Shown one piece after another: positions 7,436-14,646 of a DNA stretch of 25,606 bases. A program made the position numbers and the translations under genes. The notes below the pieces were generated by a model that was not told where the DNA came from, searched no databases, and saw nothing but the letters and a program-made list of their open reading frames with translations. Every line of letters begins with the position of its first letter. The stretch's first letter is position 1. Source of the DNA: JAQCEJ01 sp046160425 (GTDB lineage: Bacteria > Planctomycetota > Planctomycetia > Planctomycetales > Planctomycetaceae); NCBI GenBank assembly GCA_046160425.1, contig JBJXGP010000214.1, positions 1 through 25,606 on the forward strand. The letters run 5' to 3'.

Positions 7436-9304
7436 GTGGCCGTTCTCGAAGTTCTTGAAGGAAGCACACCGGGGCAGATCCTCGAATTGAAGGAGGATCG
7501 TACCGTTCTGGGACGGCATCCGAATTGTCAGATCGTTCTCGATCATGAAGCGGTCAGTCGTCATCACGCGCAAATCCTCGACAGTCACGGGTCGTATTAT
7601 CTCGAAGATCTGCGCAGTCGCAACGGTACATTATTGAACGGCGAATTGATCGAAGGTCGACGGGAATTGGGAGACCGCGACGAAGTCAAGATCTGCGATT
7701 TGTTGTTTCGGTTTTATCTGACGCATCCCGAGTCGGGATCGTCGGTCAATTCCTCCAGTCGCGTGGTTGGCGCGCCCCCCGACGTCGTGCCGGATGGCCG
7801 CGGTATCTCGGATGCCGTGTACGACGACCCGAACGAGTTGTCCTCGATCGTGACGTCATTCAACGTCGCTTCGAGCAGTTCGCTGCGGCTGGGAGTCAAA
7901 CCCGAAACCAAACTCCGAGCGGTTCTCACCATTACGAGCGCGCTGGCGAAAAACTTGACGGTCGAGGCCGTGCTGCCGCTGATTCTCGATGAACTCTTCA
8001 AGATGTTCAGCCAGGCCGATACCGGTTTCATTCTGCTCAAGGATACCGTCCGCAACAAGCTGCTGGTCAAAGCGACCAAAACACGGCGTCTCGATCTCGC
8101 CGAAGCCGGGACAATCCGGTTGAGTACGACGATCATCAGGCAGGCGGTGAAGTCGGGACAGGCGATCCTGACGGCGAATGCGTCAGAAGACAGTCGATTC
8201 GATGCCAGCGAAAGCCTTTCGAATTTACAGATTCGTTCGATGATGTGCGTCCCTTTGATGAGCAAAGGAGGGGAAGTGCTGGGGGTCATTCAACTGGATA
8301 CCCAGTCCCTGGCGAATTCCTTCTCGCAGGATGATCTCGATATTCTCGTCAGCGTGGCGACTCAGTCGGCGCTCTCGATCGAAAATGCAAACCTGCACGA
8401 AGAAGTCTTGCGACAGCGCGATCTGGAGCGGGAACTGGAATTCGCCACGCAGGTCCAGCTCGGCTTTCTGCCGAACGAACGCCCGCGCATCCCCCAGTAC
8501 GAATTCCATGACTACTACGAGGCCGCGCAGAGCGTCGGGGGCGATTACTTCGATTACGTCAAGCTCCCCAATCATCGCATCGGGATCACGGTGGGAGACG
8601 TCGCGGGCAAAGGGGTTCCGGCGGCCTTGTTGATGGCCCGGCTGTCATCCGCCGCCCGTTATCAACTCATCACGCAGCCGACGGCCGCCGCTGCCTTGTC
8701 GAGCCTGAATACCGAAATCGCATCCAGCGGGTTGGGGTATCGTTTCATCACACTGGTTCTGGCGGTGCTGGATTACGAGGCCCACACGCTGACGATCGCC
8801 AACGCCGGGCACCTGCCGCCACTGTGCCGGCGAAGCGACGGGACGCTCAAGCATCTCGGGATCAAAGAAACGGGGATGCCGCTCGGGATCGCCAAAGAAC
8901 AGAATTATCAGCAGGTTTGCGTCGATCTGAAATCCGCCGATACCGTCCTGTTCTATACCGACGGCGTGACCGAATCGATGAACGCGAACAACGATTTGTA
9001 TCACAAAGATCGGCTGTTGAAGTATATCCTGAAAGCGCCGCAACAATTGTCGGCGATGATTCGTGGTCTGGTTTCGGATATCGAAAAGTTCTGCGACGGC
9101 CGCGCTCAACGCGATGACATCTGCATGGTTGCCGTGCAGCGGACCGAACAGCCTGCACATCAGGAAGTTCAACCCGACGAACGTCGCATCATCCAACCGA
9201 CGGATAGTCCGACGGCGTCGATGCCCGAGTTAGCGATTCAAAGTTCCGCCGAACTCGTGCTTCCCGAACCGAAAACCAAGAGCAAGTCGCGCAAAAAGAA
9301 ATAA
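7436..9304 (+). CDS. FHA-GAF-PP2C (SpoIIE-type) serine phosphatase
   Basis: A multidomain cytoplasmic signalling protein, 622 residues from GTG 7436. Domains, numbered from the alternative ATG at 7337 (655 residues), are: FHA about 37-130 (GRHPNC at 59-64, SRHHAQI at 74-80, RNGTLLNG at 95-102), GAF about 190-353, a short coiled linker 350-378, and an RsbU/SpoIIE-type PP2C phosphatase about 390-603. Metal-binding acids are in place: GGDYFDY (D403), GDVAGKG (D421), TDGVTE (D542) and RDDICM (D593/D594). A Lys-rich tail closes the protein. I prefer GTG 7436 because AAGG lies 7 bases upstream and the FHA fold begins there; the ATG at 7337 has no ribosome binding site. RsbU-type enzymes usually dephosphorylate an anti-sigma-factor antagonist, but no such partner is in the window. 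The GAF ligand is unknown. Confidence 0.93.
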   Translation: MAVLEVLEGSTPGQILELKEDRTVLGRHPNCQIVLDHEAVSRHHAQILDSHGSYYLEDLRSRNGTLLNGELIEGRRELGDRDEVKICDLLFRFYLTHPESGSSVNSSSRVVGAPPDVVPDGRGISDAVYDDPNELSSIVTSFNVASSSSLRLGVKPETKLRAVLTITSALAKNLTVEAVLPLILDELFKMFSQADTGFILLKDTVRNKLLVKATKTRRLDLAEAGTIRLSTTIIRQAVKSGQAILTANASEDSRFDASESLSNLQIRSMMCVPLMSKGGEVLGVIQLDTQSLANSFSQDDLDILVSVATQSALSIENANLHEEVLRQRDLERELEFATQVQLGFLPNERPRIPQYEFHDYYEAAQSVGGDYFDYVKLPNHRIGITVGDVAGKGVPAALLMARLSSAARYQLITQPTAAAALSSLNTEIASSGLGYRFITLVLAVLDYEAHTLTIANAGHLPPLCRRSDGTLKHLGIKETGMPLGIAKEQNYQQVCVDLKSADTVLFYTDGVTESMNANNDLYHKDRLLKYILKAPQQLSAMIRGLVSDIEKFCDGRAQRDDICMVAVQRTEQPAHQEVQPDERRIIQPTDSPTASMPELAIQSSAELVLPEPKTKSKSRKKK

Positions 9305-9324
9305 TCCCAACAAAGGCCCGCTGC

Positions 9325-11301
9325 GTGACGACAGACTCTCAATCGATACTGGGAAATCAAGGCCCGTTGTCGCGCCGCTGGGAGCGTTACGAAGTTCGCA
9401 ACGAACAGCTCGAAATGGCGGCTGCTGTCGAAAAAGCCATTCGCGAACGCAAGCACCTGCTCGTCGAAGCCGGTACGGGAGTCGGCAAGAGCTTCGCATA
9501 CCTCGTCCCGGCGATACTCGCCGCCACCGCGCGGCAGCACGATGAATCGCTGCCGAAAATCAAAGTCGTCATCTCGACGCATACGATCAACCTGCAGGAA
9601 CAGTTGCTCCGCAAGGATATCCCGTTTCTCAATTCGTTGTTGCCGGTCGAGTTCTCCGCCGTCTTGGTCAAAGGACGCCACAATTATCTCAGCAGAAGGC
9701 GGTTGAGCGGCGCTCTCGAACGTTCGCTGAGTCTGTTTTCCGCGACCGAACCGCAAGAACAACTCCAACAGATTTCGCGATGGACGCGCGACACCAGCGA
9801 AGGGAGTCTATCTGACCTCTCGTTTCGACCTCTGCCGCAGGTGTGGGATGAGGTTGCCAGCGAGACCGGCAATTGCCTCGGCAAGAAATGCCCGACGTTT
9901 GAATCATGCTTCTATTTTCGCGCCCGCCGGCGGATGTGGAATGCCGACATTTTGATCGTCAATCACGCTTTATTTTTCTCCGATTTGGCGATTCGCCGGG
10001 AAGGGGCCAGCCTGCTCCCCGAATACGACATCGTGATCTTCGACGAGGCCCATACTCTCGAAGCGGTCGCCGCCGACCATCTCGGGCTCTCGATCACCAA
10101 CGGCCAGCTCGAATATCATTTGCAAAAACTGTTCAACGAACGGACGCAAAAAGGATTGCTCGTCCACTTTCCAATGCCCGCGGGACAGCAGGCGGTCACG
10201 CGGTTGACGTATCTCGTCCGCGAAACGTTTGCCCGGCTGCGCGACTGGCAGGATGAATACGGCACGAAGAACGGCCGCGTCACCGTTGCGGTACCGTGGC
10301 CGAACACGCTCTCGCCGGCGCTAAACGAACTCGCGGGTCTCATCTCGCAGGGGGCGCATCGCATCGAAAAAGAGGAGCAGCGAATCGAACTCACCTCCGC
10401 CGCCGAACGCTGCCAGGTTCTGGCCAACGGGTTGGATGAATGGTGGCATCAACGTCGGGATGAAAGCGTGTACTGGATCGAAGTCTCCGGCCGGCGTCAG
10501 CAGCGAGTTCAACTGCAATGCGCGCCGATTGAAGTCGGACCGATCTTGCGACAAGAACTGTTCCAGAAAGTTCCGACCGTCATCATGACGAGCGCCACGC
10601 TGGCGATCGGAGGCGACAATTTTCAGTTCACGAAACAACGGCTGGGTCTGACTTCGTGTGAAGAACTCAAGCTCGGCAGTCCGTTCGATTATCAGCATCA
10701 GGCGCGGTTGATCCTCCCCGAAGGGATGCCCGACCCCGGCGATGAACCGGCGGCGTACGAATCGGCGGTCTGCGACAAAATCGAAAAGTACGTCGGCCAA
10801 TCGCAGGGGAGGGCGTTCGTCCTGTTCACCAATTACAAGATGATGACCAACTGCGTCGCCCGGCTGACCCCCTTCTTCGCCGAACAGAATCTCGTCGTGT
10901 TATGTCAAGGGGATGATCTTTCGCCGGCAGATATGCTGAAACAGTTCTGCAAAGAACCGCGAGCCGTATTGTTCGGCGTCGACAGTTTCTGGCAGGGAGT
11001 CGACGTCCCCGGCGAGGCGCTGCAAAACGTGATCATCGCCAAGTTGCCGTTCAGCGTCCCCGACCATCCGCTACTCGAAGCACGATTGGAAGCAATTAGA
11101 AAAAGAAACGGCAATCCGTTTTACGAATACCAGATCCCCGAAGCGGTGATCAAACTTAAGCAGGGCTTCGGCCGGTTGATCCGCTCGCAGAGCGACACCG
11201 GGCAAGTGGTGATTCTTGACCCGCGCGTGCGCACAAAGTCGTATGGCAAGGTCTTTCTAGCAAGCCTGCCGGATTGCCCGGTCATTTATGATGGGGAGTA
11301 A
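9325..11301 (+). CDS. dinG: DinG/XPD-family ATP-dependent DNA helicase
   Basis: A 658-residue superfamily 2 helicase related to DinG and YoaA, which unwind DNA 5' to 3' and resolve unusual structures. Visible motifs are Walker A (EAGTGVGKS, 48-56), STHTINLQEQL (84-94), DEAH (240-243), then FGVDSFWQGVDVPGEALQ and QGFGRLIRSQSDTG near the C-terminus. The iron-sulfur region has C184, C189 and C195 with the spacing of E. coli DinG (x4, x5), but the expected first cysteine is Ser123 in KGRHNYLS. The cluster may therefore be incomplete or differently ligated. The start is GTG, with AAAGG about 9 bases upstream. It begins 20 bases after the phosphatase stop, so the two may be co-transcribed. The symbol is by family, not by proven orthology. 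Confidence 0.9.
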   Translation: MTTDSQSILGNQGPLSRRWERYEVRNEQLEMAAAVEKAIRERKHLLVEAGTGVGKSFAYLVPAILAATARQHDESLPKIKVVISTHTINLQEQLLRKDIPFLNSLLPVEFSAVLVKGRHNYLSRRRLSGALERSLSLFSATEPQEQLQQISRWTRDTSEGSLSDLSFRPLPQVWDEVASETGNCLGKKCPTFESCFYFRARRRMWNADILIVNHALFFSDLAIRREGASLLPEYDIVIFDEAHTLEAVAADHLGLSITNGQLEYHLQKLFNERTQKGLLVHFPMPAGQQAVTRLTYLVRETFARLRDWQDEYGTKNGRVTVAVPWPNTLSPALNELAGLISQGAHRIEKEEQRIELTSAAERCQVLANGLDEWWHQRRDESVYWIEVSGRRQQRVQLQCAPIEVGPILRQELFQKVPTVIMTSATLAIGGDNFQFTKQRLGLTSCEELKLGSPFDYQHQARLILPEGMPDPGDEPAAYESAVCDKIEKYVGQSQGRAFVLFTNYKMMTNCVARLTPFFAEQNLVVLCQGDDLSPADMLKQFCKEPRAVLFGVDSFWQGVDVPGEALQNVIIAKLPFSVPDHPLLEARLEAIRKRNGNPFYEYQIPEAVIKLKQGFGRLIRSQSDTGQVVILDPRVRTKSYGKVFLASLPDCPVIYDGE

Positions 11302-11475
11302 TGAGACACGACGATGGGGGGTAAAAACGGTTAGCCGCGACGCGAAGGGTTTCCGTAGCGGAGCGCGTTGAAAAAAGAAGTGACAAGAGAGGAAATGATA
11401 GATATCATACACTTTCAGGAATTGGACTGACGGCACATTTCCTTGATTTGTGACAGCTTATCCTGGAGAGACGTG

Positions 11476-12033
11476 ATGATTTCTGAGCACTCGATCGTCG
11501 TACTTAATCAGGACCATATCGCCGATGGATTGTATGCCGGCGATGTTGGCGCCATCGTTCATATTTATAGTAACGGAAAGGCGTATGAGGTCGAATTTGT
11601 GGACGGGGATGGAACCACTGTCGCCTTGTTGACGCTTGAGGCAGATGACGTGCGATCGATCAAGGCTGGAGAACTTCTCCACACCCGCCGCCGGGGAGAG
11701 AGTTTTGGGGTGGGCAGCCGCCTCATGAAAACACCAATCGCCAGTTTGAAGCTTGTTGAAGTTGCAACCGGCGGTACGCGGATTCCAATCTCGGTTGAGA
11801 TCGGTTGTCCGTATTTCAATGATCGAGGTGTATGGACGTGTTGCGTTCATGTCGACGGGCTCGACAGTAAGCCTCGAGATACTTATGGAGAGGATTCGTT
11901 GCAGGCGTTGCTATTGGCACTTCGCTTGGTTCATGCGCACCTGGAGGGTGTGATGGTGCGAGGCGGTCGTCTTGTTCACGCTGACGATGGTAGCGAGTTT
12001 CCTCTGGATGCTTACTTTACCGAGAAATCATGA
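11476..12033 (+). CDS. DUF4926-DUF6968-like fusion protein
   Basis: A 185-residue protein with two recognisable halves. Residues about 1-62 (SIVVLNQDHIADGLYAGDVG, then AYEVEF and ALLTLEADDVR) match the compact DUF4926 fold, usually a free-standing protein of about 65-75 residues. Residues about 95-185 (TRIPISVEIGCPYF, then CCVHVDGLDSK and YGEDSLQALLLALRLVHAHL) resemble DUF6968. A linker with RRRGESFGVGSR joins them in a single frame. I start at ATG 11476 because GGAG lies 7 bases upstream; the longer frame from TTG 11443 lacks one. From memory, DUF4926 genes often occur near mobile or toxin-like loci in cyanobacteria and other bacteria, but I cannot check this. Function is unknown. No membrane or secretion signal is seen. 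It converges on the SDR gene. Confidence 0.72.
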   Translation: MISEHSIVVLNQDHIADGLYAGDVGAIVHIYSNGKAYEVEFVDGDGTTVALLTLEADDVRSIKAGELLHTRRRGESFGVGSRLMKTPIASLKLVEVATGGTRIPISVEIGCPYFNDRGVWTCCVHVDGLDSKPRDTYGEDSLQALLLALRLVHAHLEGVMVRGGRLVHADDGSEFPLDAYFTEKS

Positions 12034-12082
12034 CTACTGACCGATGGCGGCGGGTGCGTCTTCTTCTATTCCACGGTTATCC

Positions 12083-12113
12083 CATGCCTGCCCTGCTGCG
12101 CGATGCAGGCATG
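12083..12113. repeat. Palindrome between convergent genes
   Basis: CATGCCTGC (12083-12091) pairs perfectly with GCAGGCATG (12105-12113) around a 13-base loop. It lies between the stops of two convergent genes and could terminate transcripts from both sides, although no T-tract follows. On the minus strand it is introduced by GTGGCA, as is the palindrome at 13039-13060. Confidence 0.5.
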
Positions 12114-12134
12114 CCACACGAAAATGCCACTCCC

Positions 12135-12917
12135 TCACAAACACGTATACCCCCCGTCGATCACCAGCGTCGTTCCGGTCATGTATCTTGACGCATCGCT
12201 CGCAAGATACACGGCGAGGGGGCCGAGGTCTTCGGGTTGGCCGAAGTCGCCCATCGGGATCAGTTGCTTGAAGGTCGAAATCACTTCGGGATTATCCCGC
12301 GACCAGCGCTGATTCGGCTCAGTCATGAATCCGCCGGGACAAATGGCATTGACGGTGATGCCGTGCGGAGCCCAGTCGGCACCGACTGCGCGGGTGAATT
12401 GAATCACCGCCCCTTTGCTGGTTTCGTAAGATCGTCCGCCGATTCCGCGATTGCCGACCATGCCGGAGATCGACGCGATGTTGATGATGCGGCCACCCTT
12501 GCCGCGCTTGAGCAGGTAGCCGCCGATAACCTTCGTGCAGAGGAACGTACTGGTGAGATTCAGGTCCATAATCTTCTGCCATTGATCGAGCGGAAAATCT
12601 TCCGTGGGGACGTTGATGCGCCGGCCGCCGACGTTGTTGATGAGAATGTCGATCGGTCCGTATTCTTTCCAGGCGGTATGACAGGCCGCTTCGCATTCGG
12701 CCGGGACGCCGATGTCGACCGTCATCGTGTAGGCCTGACGGCCGAGGGCACGAATATCGGTCGCCGTTTTTTCGAGACTCGGCTGATCGCGGCCGGTGAG
12801 AATGACGTCGGCCCCCGCATCGGCGATCGCGAGTGCCATTTCACGACCCAGACCTCGGCTACCGCCGGTGATCAACATCTTTTTTCCATCGAGCCGGAAT
12901 CGATCGAAGATACTCAT
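12135..12917 (-). CDS. SDR family NAD(P)-dependent oxidoreductase
   Basis: A 260-residue classical short-chain dehydrogenase with a Rossmann fold and a soluble cytoplasmic location. The cofactor motif is TGGSRGLG (17-24). NNVGG (94-98) replaces the usual NNAG. The catalytic set is N120, S151, Y164 and K168 in the SxxxxxxxxxxxxYxxxK arrangement, and CPGGFMTEPN follows in the substrate loop. Overall it is most like gluconate 5-dehydrogenase and related sugar or polyol SDRs, but the substrate cannot be read from sequence. AGGAG lies 9 bases before the ATG. It is transcribed in the same direction as the permease upstream, with 160 bases and a palindrome between them, so it is probably separate or only partly read through. 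Confidence 0.92.
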   Translation of the reverse strand: MSIFDRFRLDGKKMLITGGSRGLGREMALAIADAGADVILTGRDQPSLEKTATDIRALGRQAYTMTVDIGVPAECEAACHTAWKEYGPIDILINNVGGRRINVPTEDFPLDQWQKIMDLNLTSTFLCTKVIGGYLLKRGKGGRIINIASISGMVGNRGIGGRSYETSKGAVIQFTRAVGADWAPHGITVNAICPGGFMTEPNQRWSRDNPEVISTFKQLIPMGDFGQPEDLGPLAVYLASDASRYMTGTTLVIDGGYTCL

Positions 12918-13038
12918 GCCGTCGCGCTCCTTGAAGATTCGTGGAAGTGGGTAATTGGTTACATAATATCGAATCGCGTGTGCGGATGAAACGCAATTGA
13001 GGCGAGCGGGGGACGTGAGTCCCCTGTCCCCTCTGGTG

Positions 13039-13060
13039 GCACAGACATTCCTGTCTGTGC
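13039..13060. repeat. Palindrome GCACAGACA-TTCC-TGTCTGTGC
   Basis: A perfect 9-bp stem with a 4-base loop, 18 bases after the permease stop. It may end the permease transcript, although no T-tract follows on the minus strand. The unit (GTGGCACAGACATTCCTGTCTGTG) resembles a recurrent intergenic repeat that I associate with planctomycete genomes from memory. Confidence 0.5.
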
Positions 13061-13077
13061 GATTCGACGCATAGCAT

Positions 13078-14430
13078 TCATCCGCGGCGGATGGCGTCGA
13101 CGGGCATCATGCGTGTCGCCCACCAGGCGGGATACAACCCGCCGAAGGTTCCCATGACGATGCTGAAGGCGACGCTGAAAACGAGCAGACCTGGGCTGGC
13201 GTAGAGATGGACTCGCTCGCTCCAGTTCCAGTTGACGAACAGCGTCGTACCCCAGCCGAGCGTACTGCCGAGGATTCCGCCGCAGATGCCGATCGTTGCG
13301 CTCTCGGAGAGGATGAGTCTGAGCACGTTGCCGTTCGTCCAGCCGTTCGCTTTCAGGATGCCGAATTCGATCACGCGCTCCGTCACGCTCATCAGCATGG
13401 TATTGACGATGCTGAGCACGGCGACGGTGACGCCGATCGCGGTCAGCACTCCTAAAATGATCTCCAGATCGGCGTTGATTTTTTCGAAACGCTCGATCCA
13501 ATCTTCGGCGCTGCGAACTTCAATCGGCATGTTTTCGTCGTTATCTGACTTGGCATCGCTATTGGTGGCGGAGTCGGATTTCGTCGCTCCCTTGGAAGTT
13601 GCGTTCGAGCCGGAGCGATTCGATGGGGATTTGCTTCCACCATTCAATAGCGGGCCGAGAAGCTTTCCCAGAAATGAAGTGTTATTACCCTCGTTCATTG
13701 TGAAGATGGAATTCGGTGAAATCTCCGGGACTTCGCGTCCTCGGAAATGTTCCTCGACTTTCTCGACCACCGCGTGTGAATCGTGACCCTCTTTTGGTTC
13801 GAGATAAAAGGCGGAGACCGAGCCTTCGCCGAACCGCGTCAGTTGCCGCGCGGTTTCGATGTCCATGATGATGGCCACATCGAGAAGCATCAGGCCGCAA
13901 TCGTACATGCCGACGATCGTCAAATCGTTTCCATTGACGCGCAGATTGTCGCCGATGGTCTTTTTGTAATCTTCGGCGATGGCGCGGCTGATGACGATGT
14001 TCGGCAATCCGCGATCGGACTCTTCAAGAAAACGCCCTTCCACCATCGCGGTGCGATACACGCAATGCGAAAGTTCCCGACGTGAAGGAATATCCGTACC
14101 AAACAGAAATCGTGGAGGACTGACAACCATCTTCCCCTCGACGACGTTTGCCCGTTGCCAGAGTTCGGCGTTGACGACGCTGAGTTCGGGAATCGATTTC
14201 AATTCCTGTTCCCATTCGGAGGGGAGTCGCGAGAACAGCGGGATCGGTGCTCCGGTCTGCAAGACGATCAAGCCGGGAATGCGCTGGAAGGTATCGCTCA
14301 TCAGGGCATCGATCCCGCGGGCGACCGAGAAGAGGCCGACCATCCCCATAATGGCGACGGTCAGACCCAGAATGGAGAGCAACGAACGAGCCGGTCGGCT
14401 GATCAGGTTTTGCACTCCCATCTTCCACAT
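13078..14430 (-). CDS. MacB/FtsX-type ABC transporter permease
   Basis: A 450-residue inner-membrane permease with the FtsX/MacB layout. It has one helix near the N-terminus (about 16-38), a large periplasmic domain (about 45-315) and three helices at the C-terminus (about 328-352, 373-399 and 410-440). Conserved features are NLISRPARSLLSILGLTVAI at the start and RVIEFGILKANGW after the second helix. The C-terminus ends in PAWWATRMMPVDAIRRG. An unusual low-complexity insert rich in Ser, Asn, Lys and Asp (about 265-302) interrupts the periplasmic domain. No ATPase gene is adjacent. The matching LolD/MacB-type ATPase at 23225-23902 is about 9 kb away on the other strand and could be a partner, but this is unproven. 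The substrate is unknown; the family handles lipoproteins, peptides and antibiotics. Confidence 0.88.
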   Translation of the reverse strand: MWKMGVQNLISRPARSLLSILGLTVAIMGMVGLFSVARGIDALMSDTFQRIPGLIVLQTGAPIPLFSRLPSEWEQELKSIPELSVVNAELWQRANVVEGKMVVSPPRFLFGTDIPSRRELSHCVYRTAMVEGRFLEESDRGLPNIVISRAIAEDYKKTIGDNLRVNGNDLTIVGMYDCGLMLLDVAIIMDIETARQLTRFGEGSVSAFYLEPKEGHDSHAVVEKVEEHFRGREVPEISPNSIFTMNEGNNTSFLGKLLGPLLNGGSKSPSNRSGSNATSKGATKSDSATNSDAKSDNDENMPIEVRSAEDWIERFEKINADLEIILGVLTAIGVTVAVLSIVNTMLMSVTERVIEFGILKANGWTNGNVLRLILSESATIGICGGILGSTLGWGTTLFVNWNWSERVHLYASPGLLVFSVAFSIVMGTFGGLYPAWWATRMMPVDAIRRG

Positions 14431-14574
14431 GTTGGAAACGGACTCCCGCGAGCAGGATTGTTCAATAGAATAAGCTCGTCATTTCGGTTTGTTATTGCGT
14501 GGGAATTGTAACGTAAGGATATATCGCGGGCTAGCGGGTGAATTCACCGATTCAGGAAACGACAGGAGCGGAGT

Positions 14575-14604
14575 TTGCACGCTCCCCGACTGGTGTGTTA
14601 TGCT
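14575..14604 (+). promoter_or_regulatory. Extended -10 promoter for the DUF1553 gene
   Basis: TTGCAC (14575-14580), an 18-base spacer and TATGCT (14599-14604), with TGT directly before the -10, resemble an extended -10 promoter. It lies upstream of a strong AGGAGG Shine-Dalgarno and the GTG at 14647. The match is moderate. Confidence 0.35.
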
Positions 14605-14646
14605 GGAATCTGATTAACAGAATGATTCTCCGTAGGAGGACAGCGC

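Noticed and set aside
11322..11370. A possible GC-rich repeat (GGTTAGCCGCGACGCGAAG...GCGGAGCGCG) after the helicase gene
   Set aside because: The arms do not pair well and only one copy is present, so I do not call it a repeat or a terminator.
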